Notes under the pieces: generated by a model
The model's input: the letters and a program-made list of their open reading frames with translations, nothing else
Databases searched by the model: none
Told to the model about the DNA's origin: nothing
Made by a program: the position numbers and the translations under genes
Assembly: GCF_024172185.1 (NCBI RefSeq)
Contig: NZ_JAMZEC010000001.1
Coordinates: 4,484,001-4,548,000 of the forward strand
Direction of reading: 5' to 3'
DNA from: Nonomuraea roseoviolacea subsp. carminata
GTDB taxonomy: Bacteria > Actinomycetota > Actinomycetes > Streptosporangiales > Streptosporangiaceae
DNA: 64,000 bases
Shown here: piece by piece, positions 33,209 to 42,420 of the stretch
Position numbering within the stretch: position 1 is the stretch's first letter
Layout: every line of letters begins with the position of its first letter

Positions 33209-34629
33209 CGCCGATGAGACGCCCCAACATCGTCATGATCCTCACCGACGACCACGCCGCGCACGCCGTCGGCGCGTACGGGTCGGTGGTGAACCGGACG
33301 CCGCGGATCGACGAGATCGCGGCGCTCGGCGCCCGGTTCGACAACTGCTTCGCGACCAACGCGCTGTGCTCGCCGAGCCGGGCCAGCATCCTGACCGGCA
33401 CGTACTCGCACGTCAACGGGGTCACGACGCTGGTCACACCGATCGACGCCGCGCAGCCGACGTTCGTGAGCCGGCTCAAGGCCGCCGGCTACCGCACCGC
33501 CGTCGTCGGCAAGTGGCACATGGGCGACGGCCCAGGTCATGACCCGCAGGGGTTCGACTACTGGGACGTGCTGATCGAGCAGGGGGAGTACGTCGACCCC
33601 TCGTTCCTGTCCGAGGACGGCCTGCGCACCGTCCCCGGCTACGCCACCGACCTCATCACGGACATGGCGCTGGCCTGGGCGGACGGGCTCGACGGCGACG
33701 ACCCGTGGTGCCTGCTGATCTACCACAAGGCGCCGCACCGCCCGTGGGAGCCCGACGAGAAGCACGCCGGGACGTACACCGACCCCATCCCGGTGCCCGC
33801 CACGTTCACCGACGACCACGCGACGCGCTCCTCGTCGGCCCGTCGCGCGGCGATGCGGATCGCCGAGCACCTGAACGCCGAGGACCTCAAGCAGGACCCG
33901 CCCGAGGGGCTGTCCCCCGAGGAGACGGCGCTGTGGAAGTACCAGAGGTACATGGAGGACTACCTGGCCGTCGTCGCGTCGGTCGACGACAACGTGGGCC
34001 GGGTCGTCGACTGGCTCCGCGCGCGCGGGGACTTCGCCGACACGCTCCTGATGTACTGCTCCGACCAGGGTTTCTTCCTGGGAGACCACGGCTGGTTCGA
34101 CAAGCGTTTCATGTACGAGGAGTCGCTGCGGATGCCGCTCGTGCTGAGCTACCCGCGGCGGATCCCGGCGGGCCAGGTCCACACCGGGATCGTCACCAAC
34201 GTGGACTTCGCCCAGACCGTGCTGGACGCGGCGGGGGTGCCGCACCACCCGCGGATGCAGGGCCGCAGCTTCCTGGCCGACCTGACCGGCGAACCGGGCC
34301 CGCCGCCCGCGGAGGGGATGTACTACCGCTACTGGGAGCACGACGACGTCTTCCACAAGGCGCCGGCCCACTACGGCTACCGGACCTCCCGCTACAAGAT
34401 CATCTATTTCTACAACGACGGCATGGGCCTTCCCGGCACGGGCCCGTTCACCTACAGCGGCGAATGGGAGCTGTACGACCTGGAGACGGACCCGGACGAG
34501 CTGCGCAACGTCTATCACGACCCGGCGTACCGCGCGGTCCGCGAGGAGATGAAGGTGCGCATGTACCGCGCCCAGGTGGCCCTCGGCGACGAGCCGCATC
34601 ACGGCCAGCCGCTGCCCGAAGGGATCTGA
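33205..34629 (+). CDS. Sulfatase (Cys type)
   Basis: A second type I sulfatase of 474 residues. Metal motif ILTDDHAAHAVGAYG; formylglycine site Cys55 in LCSPSRASILTG (CxPxR); then GKWHMGDG and YCSDQGFFLGDHGWFDKR. The C-terminus with RYYxxD-like repeats resembles S1 subfamilies acting on glycosaminoglycans or other sulfated sugars. It too lacks a signal peptide. The two sulfatases share only family motifs, so they probably remove different sulfate groups. The start GTG overlaps the previous stop. Confidence 0.92.
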   Translation: MTPMRRPNIVMILTDDHAAHAVGAYGSVVNRTPRIDEIAALGARFDNCFATNALCSPSRASILTGTYSHVNGVTTLVTPIDAAQPTFVSRLKAAGYRTAVVGKWHMGDGPGHDPQGFDYWDVLIEQGEYVDPSFLSEDGLRTVPGYATDLITDMALAWADGLDGDDPWCLLIYHKAPHRPWEPDEKHAGTYTDPIPVPATFTDDHATRSSSARRAAMRIAEHLNAEDLKQDPPEGLSPEETALWKYQRYMEDYLAVVASVDDNVGRVVDWLRARGDFADTLLMYCSDQGFFLGDHGWFDKRFMYEESLRMPLVLSYPRRIPAGQVHTGIVTNVDFAQTVLDAAGVPHHPRMQGRSFLADLTGEPGPPPAEGMYYRYWEHDDVFHKAPAHYGYRTSRYKIIYFYNDGMGLPGTGPFTYSGEWELYDLETDPDELRNVYHDPAYRAVREEMKVRMYRAQVALGDEPHHGQPLPEGI

Positions 34630-34630
34630 G

Positions 34631-35548
34631 GTGTCGGGAAGCTGCTGCACACCCGCGACGCCGGGCCCGCCCAGGGAGCCGGCCGCGCGATTCGCGGCGC
34701 GGGGCCGGCACGGCATCGAGCAGGTCCGGCTGCCCGGCGGCGCGTTCATGATGGGCGACGCCACCGGCGACGGCAACCCGGGCGACGGGGAGACACCCGT
34801 CCACCGGGTCACGGTGTCGCCGTTCTCCATCGACGCCACCGCCGTGACCACGGCCGACTTCGCGGCCTTCGCCGAGGCGACCGGATATCGGACCGAGGCG
34901 GAGGAGTACGGCTTCTCCGCCGTGTTCCACCTGGCCCTGCGCGCCCGCCCCGGCGACGTGATGGGCCCCGTGCCCGGCACCCCGTGGTGGGTCGGCGTGC
35001 GCGGCGCCGACTGGCGGCACCCCGGCGGCGCCCTGTCGTCGGCGGAGCCCGACCATCCCGTGGTCCACGTGAGCTGGAACGACGCCGTCGCGTACTGCTC
35101 GTGGGCGGGCCGGCGCCTTCCCACGGAAGCCGAATGGGAGTACGCCAGCAGGGGCGGCCTCGACGGCGCCCGCTACCCCTGGGGCGACGACCTGCCCGAG
35201 GACGAGTGGCGGGTGAACATCTGGCAGGGGGTCTTCCCCACGGAGAACACCATGGCCGACGGCCACCTGACCACCGCTCCGGTCCGCGCGTACGCGCCCA
35301 ACGCGTACGGGCTCTGGCAGACGGTGGGGAACGTGTGGGAGTGGTGCGCGGACTGGTACGCGCCCGACTACTACGCCTACGCGCCGCCCGCCGACCCGAG
35401 CGGCCCGCTTCGCGGCACGGCGCGGGTGCTGCGCGGGGGTTCGTTCCTGTGCCATGACTCCTACTGCAACCGCTACCGCAATTCGGCGCGGTCGGCGAAC
35501 ACCCCGGATTCGTCGATGGCGAATGCCGGATTCCGCACCGTTTCCTGA
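34631..35548 (+). CDS. Formylglycine-generating enzyme
   Basis: A 305-residue FGE/SUMF1-family oxidase that converts the sulfatase Cys in CxPxR to formylglycine using oxygen and copper. The substrate-site and active-site cysteines are Cys274 and Cys279 in GGSFLCHDSYCNRYR, as in the aerobic FGE of Streptomyces. Other hallmarks: PGGAFMMGD, the W-NDAVAYCSWAGRRLPTEAEWEYA block and GNVWEWCADWY. It follows the second sulfatase by one base pair gap and completes the sulfatase module. Confidence 0.93.
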   Translation: MSGSCCTPATPGPPREPAARFAARGRHGIEQVRLPGGAFMMGDATGDGNPGDGETPVHRVTVSPFSIDATAVTTADFAAFAEATGYRTEAEEYGFSAVFHLALRARPGDVMGPVPGTPWWVGVRGADWRHPGGALSSAEPDHPVVHVSWNDAVAYCSWAGRRLPTEAEWEYASRGGLDGARYPWGDDLPEDEWRVNIWQGVFPTENTMADGHLTTAPVRAYAPNAYGLWQTVGNVWEWCADWYAPDYYAYAPPADPSGPLRGTARVLRGGSFLCHDSYCNRYRNSARSANTPDSSMANAGFRTVS

Positions 35549-35601
35549 CAGCGTCATTGACTTAAGCGAAGGCGTTTCGAGAATCGTTTTGCCGTCTATT
35601 C

Positions 35602-35622
35602 AGTGACGAAATCTTTGTCACT
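35602..35622 (+). promoter_or_regulatory. 21-bp palindrome before the GH43-like gene
   Basis: Outer arms AGTGAC (35602-35607) and GTCACT (35617-35622) with inner symmetry AA..TT form an operator-like palindrome 58 bases before the ATG. A possible promoter, TTGACT (35557-35562), 17 bases, then AGAATC, lies just upstream, so a bound protein would block elongation. Confidence 0.55.
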
Positions 35623-35679
35623 AGCGTTTCCTTGCGCGCGGGGCACCGGCGTCCCGCGCGGTAGTGGAGGAGATGACCG

Positions 35680-37005
35680 ATGAGGAACATCGACCGGCGA
35701 TCCTTGCTGGCGGGCGCCGCCGGCATCCTGGGGGCGGCGGCGCTGCCCGCCGCGACGGCGCAGGCCGCACCGGCGTCATCGGTGGCCGGCGCCGCGCGGC
35801 GGTACCCGTCGAACTGGCCGGCCCTGGAGCCCTACGGCCTCGCGGACACCCGGCTGGACCTGTGGCCGCGCGAGGACAACTCCTTCGTGCTCCCGCTCGA
35901 ACTGCGTCCCCGCGACGAGGAACGCGGCCAGGTCTGGATGCGCGACACCTATGTCAACTGCTTCGTCGTCGAGGGCCGTCCGCTGTACGTCGCCACGGGC
36001 ACCACCCGGGTGCCCGGGCTCGAAGCGGCCGCCCCCTGGAACGACGGCATCTTCGTGTGGACCTCGTCGTCCCTGCGGGGACCGTGGAAGCTGGCCGACA
36101 CCACCGGCGTCCGGCCCGGCGCCGAGCGCGGCAAGGTGTGGTCGCCCGAGTTCGTGGGGGAGAACCGCCCCGGGCGCACGGTTGTGGCCCCGTGGCAGGA
36201 GTACTGGTACGACGCCCAGTTCGGCAAGCGCGGCCAGGCATGGGCCCCGGAACTCCACTACTTCCGCGACACGTGGTACATCGTCGCGTGCATGGGCGAC
36301 CACTCCCGGAAGGTCGGCTCGTTCATGCTCGTGAGCGAGGGCGGGATCGAGGGCCCGTACCGGCTGGTCGAGGGCAACCACGACAAGCCCTTCGGTGACC
36401 CTCTCGTCGGCGGGCCGAAATTCATCGAGCCGGGCGCCTATCACCACATTGACGGCGGCCTTTACACCGAGGGCGACGACGCGTGGCTCGTGCTGCACAA
36501 CAACTTCTACGCGAAGTTCCGGGACGACATGGAGGACATCGTCCCGACCACGAACCTCCCGCAGTTCCAGCAGACGCCCTACTCGCCCGAGCCGTATCTT
36601 GAGGGCGCCTACGTGTTCAAGCACGGCGGCAGGTACTACCTCCTCCACGCCGCGTGGAACCGGATGTCGACGAACCCCGACGGCGGCACCCGGTACGCCT
36701 ACGACCCGCCTGGCCCCGGCCGCGCGCAGTACCAGTACGACGCGATCGTCGCCGTGTCGGACCGTTTCGAGGGACCGTACTCGCAGCGGTGGACCGCTGG
36801 GGTCGGCGCCGGCCACAACAACGTCTTCGTGGACCACGGCGGGCACGTGTGGGCGACGTTCTTCCGCAACCCGAACTTCGGCTACTGGGCCGACCCGTCG
36901 CGCGTGGCCGACGCGGCCGTGCCGGGCGTCGTGCGGATGGAATGGACCGGCCCGGAAGGCGACCGCCTGTACGTCCAGCGCCGGAAGCCGAGTCACGGAG
37001 GTTGA
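35680..37005 (+). CDS. Secreted GH43-like beta-propeller glycosidase
   Basis: A 441-residue exported enzyme with a Tat signal (Arg6-Arg7 in DRRSLLAGAAG, cleavage after about TAQA). The mature part repeats five-bladed propeller motifs: WNDGIFVWTSSSLRGPW, WAPELHYFRDTWYIVAC and LEGAYVFKHGGRYYLLHA, in which Glu308 sits where GH43 enzymes place the general acid. Family membership is likely and substrate unknown; by context it trims oligosaccharides from a sulfated polymer. It has its own putative promoter and palindrome, separate from the ROK operon. Confidence 0.75.
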   Translation: MRNIDRRSLLAGAAGILGAAALPAATAQAAPASSVAGAARRYPSNWPALEPYGLADTRLDLWPREDNSFVLPLELRPRDEERGQVWMRDTYVNCFVVEGRPLYVATGTTRVPGLEAAAPWNDGIFVWTSSSLRGPWKLADTTGVRPGAERGKVWSPEFVGENRPGRTVVAPWQEYWYDAQFGKRGQAWAPELHYFRDTWYIVACMGDHSRKVGSFMLVSEGGIEGPYRLVEGNHDKPFGDPLVGGPKFIEPGAYHHIDGGLYTEGDDAWLVLHNNFYAKFRDDMEDIVPTTNLPQFQQTPYSPEPYLEGAYVFKHGGRYYLLHAAWNRMSTNPDGGTRYAYDPPGPGRAQYQYDAIVAVSDRFEGPYSQRWTAGVGAGHNNVFVDHGGHVWATFFRNPNFGYWADPSRVADAAVPGVVRMEWTGPEGDRLYVQRRKPSHGG

Positions 37006-37031
37006 CCCGGCCGTAACCGGAGTCAGGGAGG

Positions 37032-37060
37032 TTGACTTAACGGCCCGGACAAAATAGATC
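37032..37060 (+). promoter_or_regulatory. Putative promoter of the polysaccharide lyase gene
   Basis: TTGACT (37032-37037), 17-base spacer, TAGATC (37055-37060), about 45 bases before the GTG. The upstream sequence TTGACTTAA is shared with the region before the GH43-like gene (35557-35565). Confidence 0.5.
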
Positions 37061-37104
37061 ATGTAGGGCCAGCCCGGCATACCCTCTACGGCCTGGAGCC
37101 CGCA

Positions 37105-39621
37105 GTGCCGCACATGTCCCGCCGCCAGGTTCTCTCCCTGCTCCCCGCCGCCGGCCTGCTCGCCGCGGCCGCCCCCGCCCACGCGCGTACATCGACCGGC
37201 ATCGACCACGCCCGCCTGATCGCCAACACCGTCGCGATGCTCGCCGGAACCCCCGACGTCAACGCCCGCCCCGAGGTCGCCCCCAAGCTCGCCGCGATCA
37301 CCGGCGCCGCCCGGCAGAGGCTGGCCGCCATGGACAAGGCGGGCGACGGCGAGCTGTTCGCCGGCCTGCGGCTCGGCACCGACGACGTCAACCTGCGGCT
37401 GGCCTTCCAGTACCTGTACGAGATCGCCCTCGCCACCCGCACGCCGGGCGGTCCGCTCCTCGACGACGCGACCGCCCAGCGGCGGGTCCTCGACGGCCTG
37501 GTGTGGCTGCACGAGCGCTACTACGGCGACCAGACGAAGGGCTACTACGGCAACTGGCACAACTGGGAGATCGGCATCCCCACCCACGTGAGCAGGACCC
37601 TGGCCCTGCTCGTCGACAGGGTGCGGGCCGAACGTCCCGGCCTGACCGCGACCTACATCGCCTCCATGGACGCCTACCTGCGCAGCGGCAAGAACGGCGA
37701 CGTCGACCTCGACTCCCGCTTCCACACCGGGGCGAACCTGGCCGACATCACCGCCAACCGCATCCTCCAGGGCGCCCTGACCGGCGACGACGCCCGCGTC
37801 GGCAAGGCCATCTCCGACCAGGCGACCGTCTTCGCCACCATCGACCCGTACGACCTCCAGCACGGCAACACCGACGGCTACTACCGCGACGGCTCCTTCA
37901 TCCAGCACCACTCGGTGGCCTACACCGGCTCGTACGGCAAGGCCCTGCTGACCCGCGTCGTCCAGACCCTCAAGACGCTGGAGGGGGCGACGAGCACCTC
38001 GGCGGACCTGCCCGGCGTGGTCCACCGCTGGATAGCCGACGGCTTCGCGCCCCTGATCTTCGAGGGCTGGCTGATGGAGATCGTCAAGGGGCGGTCGGTC
38101 TCGCGCACCGGCACCGGGTACGCCGACGTCGGGGCGGTGGTGGAGGCCGTCGCCGACCTCACCGAGCACGTCGAGGACCCGCTGCCGCTGAAGAAGTACG
38201 TCAAGTTCCTGCCCGCCGCCGACACGACCGCCTTCGTCTCGCCGGTCAGCATCGCCCGGTACGCGGCCATCCGCGCCGACGTGTCAGTCCCGGCCGCCGA
38301 CCTGAACCCGCCGGAGCGGTGCGTCGCGTTCAACGCCATGGACCGCACCGTCCACCGGCGTCCCGGCTACGCCTTCGCCCTGGCCCGCAACTCCGAGCGG
38401 ATCAGCAAGTACGAGTACATGAGCGGCGAGAACCTCATGCCCTGGTTCCAGGGCGAGGGCGCCTTCCACCTCTATCTCGCGGGCGAGGACCAGCGCGAGG
38501 TCTTCGGCGTCGACCACTACACGACCGTCTCGCCGTACCGGCTGCCCGGGATCACCGCGCCGGTGGAGGAGCGGCGCACCATCCCCGAGCTGTACGGCGG
38601 CCGGCTCTGGTACGAGAACCCGGGCCACCCGCTCAACTTCACGTCCTCGTCGGAGTCGCAGAACACCTACGTGTACTTCCCGCGCGCCGGCAACGCCTTC
38701 TCCGGCGGCGCCACGCTCGGCGCGTACGGGGTGGCCGGCATGGTGCAGTCCGACGACGTCGCGTACACCGCCAAGCAGGCCGGCATCCTGCCCGACGACT
38801 TCGTCGTCTACCAGAACGCCCGCGCGACCAAGTCGTGGTTCATGCTGGACGACGAGATCGTGGTGCTGGCGGCGGGCGTCTCCGGCCAGAGCGGCCGTGA
38901 CGCGGTGACCACCGTGGACAGCCGCATCGCCGCCCCCACGGACGCGGTCGCGCTGACCGGGGAGAGCTGGGACGGCAAGACGTGGCAGGCGGGCGACACC
39001 AGACCGCCCCGCTGGCTCCGGTACGCCAACGACACCCGCCGCACCGCGATCGGCTACGCCTTCCTCACCCGGCAGCCCGTGACGGCCGGGCTGGAGACGG
39101 TGACCCGCAGCCGCCGAGTCGTCCGCACGTCCAACCCCGACACGGCGGTGACCAAGGACGTCTTCACCGCGACCGTCACCCACCCGGCGTCCGGCGCGCT
39201 TCCCTCGTTCGCCTACGCCCTGGTGCCGAACGCGACGGAGGCCGCCCTGCGCCGCTACCCGCGCGGCCCGCTGACCGTCCTCGCCAACAGCCGCGACGTG
39301 CAGGCGATCAGGCACGAGGGGCTCGGGATCGTCGCCGCGAACGTCTTCACCGACGGCCCGCGCCTGGCCGGCCGGCTGCTCGTCGAGGGCCCGGCCTCGG
39401 TGATGGTGCGTTCGGGCGACGGGCGCACGGTGGTCGCGCTGTCCGACCCGACGACGAAGCAGGACCGGGTGTCCGTCGTCCTGCCGGGTGCGCGGCTCCG
39501 CCAGGTGTCGGCCGACGAGGGGGTGACGGTCCGGCGGGTGCCCGGCGGCACGCTGGTGCAGGCGACGACACGGCACGCCTACGGCCGCACCTTCACCGCC
39601 ACGCTCCGCCTCAACGGGTGA
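37105..39621 (+). CDS. Polysaccharide lyase family 8 (chondroitin/hyaluronan/xanthan lyase-like)
   Basis: An 838-residue exported lyase that cleaves uronic-acid-containing polysaccharides by beta-elimination. Tat-type signal (Arg6-Arg7 in SRRQVLSLLPAAG, cleavage near AHA). The alpha/alpha-toroid carries TGAN (Asn211), QHH with His268 and Tyr277 nine residues later (same spacing as the His/Tyr pair of chondroitin AC lyase) and SGEN (Glu442); a beta-sandwich fills the second half. The GTG at 37105 follows GGAG. With two sulfatases and FGE nearby, chondroitin sulfate or a similar polymer is the favoured substrate; hyaluronan or xanthan cannot be excluded. Confidence 0.88.
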   Translation: MPHMSRRQVLSLLPAAGLLAAAAPAHARTSTGIDHARLIANTVAMLAGTPDVNARPEVAPKLAAITGAARQRLAAMDKAGDGELFAGLRLGTDDVNLRLAFQYLYEIALATRTPGGPLLDDATAQRRVLDGLVWLHERYYGDQTKGYYGNWHNWEIGIPTHVSRTLALLVDRVRAERPGLTATYIASMDAYLRSGKNGDVDLDSRFHTGANLADITANRILQGALTGDDARVGKAISDQATVFATIDPYDLQHGNTDGYYRDGSFIQHHSVAYTGSYGKALLTRVVQTLKTLEGATSTSADLPGVVHRWIADGFAPLIFEGWLMEIVKGRSVSRTGTGYADVGAVVEAVADLTEHVEDPLPLKKYVKFLPAADTTAFVSPVSIARYAAIRADVSVPAADLNPPERCVAFNAMDRTVHRRPGYAFALARNSERISKYEYMSGENLMPWFQGEGAFHLYLAGEDQREVFGVDHYTTVSPYRLPGITAPVEERRTIPELYGGRLWYENPGHPLNFTSSSESQNTYVYFPRAGNAFSGGATLGAYGVAGMVQSDDVAYTAKQAGILPDDFVVYQNARATKSWFMLDDEIVVLAAGVSGQSGRDAVTTVDSRIAAPTDAVALTGESWDGKTWQAGDTRPPRWLRYANDTRRTAIGYAFLTRQPVTAGLETVTRSRRVVRTSNPDTAVTKDVFTATVTHPASGALPSFAYALVPNATEAALRRYPRGPLTVLANSRDVQAIRHEGLGIVAANVFTDGPRLAGRLLVEGPASVMVRSGDGRTVVALSDPTTKQDRVSVVLPGARLRQVSADEGVTVRRVPGGTLVQATTRHAYGRTFTATLRLNG

Positions 39622-40096
39622 CGCGCAGAGCCCATTCGACCGACTCCGGAGCCTGGACCCGCACGGTGAGGGTCTTCCGATGCCCGAGGTCGAGCCGGTT
39701 CATGATGGGGCTGATCAGGCCGTCGAGGCAGGTGAAGGGCATCTTCACGCCCGGCTCCAGCGAGATCTCGGCCGTGCCGTCGCCTCGGCAGTTGAACAGC
39801 ACCCAGAGTGCGTCCTTGCCGGGCGGGACGTCCCCGACGACCATGGAACCCTTCGTGGGCCCCGCCTTGAGGACGGTCTTCGTGCCCGCGTCCATGCCGG
39901 GGAGACGGAGGGGCGTACGTTCAGCGGGTGGTGGCGTGCTCGCCACGGTCGCGGTGGGAGCCGGGCGCTCGGTGGGGACGGCCGACGTGGCAGCGCCTCG
40001 CCGCTCCTGATCTGCTGGACGCGGGGGCGTGCAGGCCACCGCCATGAGGACGAGAACACAGGAGATGAGCGAAGGCGCTGCCTGTCGGATTGTCAT
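39611..40096 (-). CDS. Hypothetical lipoprotein
   Basis: A 161-residue protein with a lipoprotein signal ending LMAVAC (Cys22) and a Pro/Thr/Ala-rich linker. The folded C-terminal part is about 100 residues (VLFNCRGDGTAEISLEPG, containing two Cys that could form a disulfide). No family recognised. Its 3' end overlaps the lyase stop by 11 bases tail to tail. It lies 7 bases after the next secreted-protein gene and probably shares its transcript. Confidence 0.7.
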   Translation of the reverse strand: MTIRQAAPSLISCVLVLMAVACTPPRPADQERRGAATSAVPTERPAPTATVASTPPPAERTPLRLPGMDAGTKTVLKAGPTKGSMVVGDVPPGKDALWVLFNCRGDGTAEISLEPGVKMPFTCLDGLISPIMNRLDLGHRKTLTVRVQAPESVEWALRVTR

Positions 40097-40103
40097 GTCG
40101 AGA

Positions 40104-40697
40104 TCACCTTTGCTTGACGTACCAGCCGACGTGCCACGGCGTCCACGCGGTCACCCGCCTCTGCCCGCGCTGGCCGCAGACCTGGTAGATGCCGTTCGTC
40201 TTCTTGCGCCACACGCCGTACGTGGCGGTGGTCGTCTTCCGTGGCGGGGTTGGGACGGCGATGCTGTTGCCCAACGAGGCCGTGAGGCTCGCGGAGAGGT
40301 TGACGCCCGTGGCCACTTCGGCGCCCGCGATCAACCTGTCCACCTTCAGGCTGCCGGAGACGTTCCAGGCGATCGAGACGGTCCCGCTCACCGTGGCGGC
40401 GAAGGTCGACGTGGCGGTGCGTGATGTCGCGTTGTGATTGGACTGGGTCGGGCCGACCGCCTTGTGGCTGTTGCTGTAGGCGGAGACCCGATAAGTGGCG
40501 TCTCCCGGTCGGCATGACATCGCCATCGGGGGAGGGGCGGCCTTGGCGGGGAAGATTTCCGTCTCGTTGTCGTAACCGATGACGACTTCAGGATTGTCCG
40601 GAAGCGGTTGGGGATCGTCGGCGAAAGCCGGCGTCGCGCCCAGCATCGCGAGCGGCGTGACGAGAGCGACGGACGCGAGCGTGCGTTTCACGAGCAT
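40104..40697 (-). CDS. Hypothetical secreted protein
   Basis: A 197-residue protein with a classical signal peptide (MLVKRTLASVALVTPLAMLGATPAFA). The mature part is rich in Ser/Thr/Ala with repeated beta-strand-like TSTFAATVSGTVSIAWNVSGS segments, as in small exported beta-rich proteins, and a C-terminus with two aromatic-rich stretches (WTPWHVGWYV). It has one Cys pair. Function unknown. It is the first gene of a two-gene minus-strand unit with the lipoprotein. Confidence 0.7.
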   Translation of the reverse strand: MLVKRTLASVALVTPLAMLGATPAFADDPQPLPDNPEVVIGYDNETEIFPAKAAPPPMAMSCRPGDATYRVSAYSNSHKAVGPTQSNHNATSRTATSTFAATVSGTVSIAWNVSGSLKVDRLIAGAEVATGVNLSASLTASLGNSIAVPTPPRKTTTATYGVWRKKTNGIYQVCGQRGQRRVTAWTPWHVGWYVKQR

Positions 40698-41085
40698 TGC
40701 GGGTAGGCTCCCTTTGCATCGCAGGATGCTCCACGGACGGGGATCGTTGGTCGCGGCACCCGTCCGTGCAGCTTACGGGCTTTTCCCGCCCCCTGGCGGG
40801 CGTTGCCAGTTACTCACGTCGGCAAACGGCGATCAACCTCTTGCGCTCCACCGGTTCGCGTGCTAGCGGCCTCAATGAAGCGGAATGTCTGTGACATTCG
40901 CCAGCTCGGCGGGGCGATTGACGACCGTTTGCAGTTCTATCAAGTAGTGCTTCTGCGGGGTTATGGGTGGACGTTTATCGGCTGGTCATAACAAACAACC
41001 GCAGTGCTGCCGGAATTAATAGGGAATAGCCTCCTTTGTCTTTTCCAGGCAGACGGTAGAGCGGGACGGTGTCCGTTATTGCGGG
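40698..41085. other. 388-bp intergenic region
   Basis: No gene is supported. A small inverted repeat CCCGCC/GGCGGG (40785-40800) and an AT-richer stretch (about 40960-41045) are present. The latter may hold the promoter for the decayed secreted-protein gene that follows; no clear -35/-10 pair was found. Confidence 0.5.
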
Positions 41086-41465
41086 GTGCTCGTCGTCCTC
41101 TCCACTCTCGTGGCCGTTCCGGGCACCGCCCGCGCGGCCGTCCCGGCGGCCGAGCCGTCCGCCCCGATCCGATACGCCGCCACCGACGACTGCGACAAGG
41201 ACCCGCGCAATGCGGAGCGGTGCGGTCCCTGGTGGTACCGGACGACCGACGGCAGGCGCCACCGGCTCGCGCTGAACGCCGACGGGCGCACCGTGGCGGT
41301 CCACCGTCGGGCCAGAAGGTCGAGCGCGACCCCGCGGAGGGCGGGATCGTGGAGGTCCGGCTCGATTGGACAGGCGACTCCGCCCTGCGGATGGTCAGGA
41401 AGGTCGGGTTTCGCCCGCCGGACACCCCCGAATCTGGAGTGTCATGCGTTGCGCCCCGAAAGTGA
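41086..41465 (+). pseudogene. Frameshifted small secreted protein gene
   Basis: The first frame from GTG 41086 encodes a signal peptide (MLVVLSTLVAVPGTARA) and a mature start with two Cys (DDCDKDPRNAERCGPWWYR), then ADGRTVAV. At about 41,300-41,310 good coding sequence shifts to the third frame (PPSGQKVERDPAEGGIVEV, then ALRMVRKVGFRPP) and ends at 41465. Either one small indel has broken the gene or the base call is wrong here. Function unknown. Confidence 0.5.
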
Positions 41466-41559
41466 TCCATTTGTCGGTCCGGGCCGCTAGCGTTCCCGCA
41501 ACGTTGCGACGCAGGTCGTGGCGTTTCGGCATCCCCATGACCTCTGAAAGGCGGGCGCG

Positions 41560-42420
41560 TTGGGCTGGCTGGCGGCGGGCGACGGATATGAGGTCGCCCT
41601 CATGGAAGGCCGGGTGGTGGCACGCTCCACCGGCGGCCGGGCGGTGGGGCGGCAGCTCAAGTCGCTGCCCAGGACACTGCGTGAGCACCCCGAGGTCGAC
41701 CGGCTGCGCCGGCTGGCCGAGTGGCTCGACCGGCACGCGGCGGCGTGCGTGGCGCAGGTGGACACCTGGATGGTGTCGTCCCTGCCCGTCCCGACCGGGC
41801 TGCTGGCCCGGGTGTGGCCGGACGAGGCCTGGCAGGCGGCGCTGCGCGACCTCGCGGTCGTCGGCGACGACCCCGACGAGGTCGGGTTCCTGCGGGACGC
41901 CACCGCCTCGGGCGAGCTGCGGGTGGTGAACCTCGACGGCGAGACCGTCCGGTTGTCCCCGGAGACGGTGACGCTGCCCCATCCGGTGCTGCTGCCCGAT
42001 CTGGACGACCTGCGGGAGTTCGCCGCCGAGCTGGGGGTGACGCAGAAGGTGGAGCAGATCCACCGGGCCACCTGGCGCAAGCCCGCCGAGGTGAAGGCGG
42101 GGGCGACGCAGGTGTCGGAGTTCGCCGGCGGCAGGTACGCCTCCCGGTTCGGGCTGGCGGCCCGGGCCACGCAGCTCGGCTACAAGGTGTCCGGCGGCTA
42201 CGCCACGTGCCGGGTGCGGGACGCGGGGCGCGTCGTGGAGGCGGCCGTGTGGATCGGCGAGCCGTACTGGGACAGCGAGATGGAGACCGGCAACCTCACC
42301 TGGCACGACCAGGAGGGCAGGGCGCTGCCGCTGTCCGAGGTCGGGCCGGTGGCGTGGTCGGAGGGAATGCGGATGGCCGCGGCGCTCCACGCCGGCCGGC
42401 AGATCGAGGAGGGGTCGTGA
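41560..42420 (+). CDS. DUF4132-like protein of the MoxR/VWA operon
   Basis: A 286-residue protein that resembles the C-terminal part of DUF4132 proteins (MolR/YehI group), with LPHPVLLPDLDDLREFAAELGV, QLGYKVSGGYATCRVRDAG and WIGEPYWDSEMETGNLTWHD. It starts at TTG 41560 after a GAAAGG stretch; no better start is seen. The stop overlaps the GTG of the next gene (GTGA). In E. coli such genes sit with yehL, yehM, yehP and yehQ, which fits the genes downstream. The biochemical role is unknown. Confidence 0.7.
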   Translation: MGWLAAGDGYEVALMEGRVVARSTGGRAVGRQLKSLPRTLREHPEVDRLRRLAEWLDRHAAACVAQVDTWMVSSLPVPTGLLARVWPDEAWQAALRDLAVVGDDPDEVGFLRDATASGELRVVNLDGETVRLSPETVTLPHPVLLPDLDDLREFAAELGVTQKVEQIHRATWRKPAEVKAGATQVSEFAGGRYASRFGLAARATQLGYKVSGGYATCRVRDAGRVVEAAVWIGEPYWDSEMETGNLTWHDQEGRALPLSEVGPVAWSEGMRMAAALHAGRQIEEGS

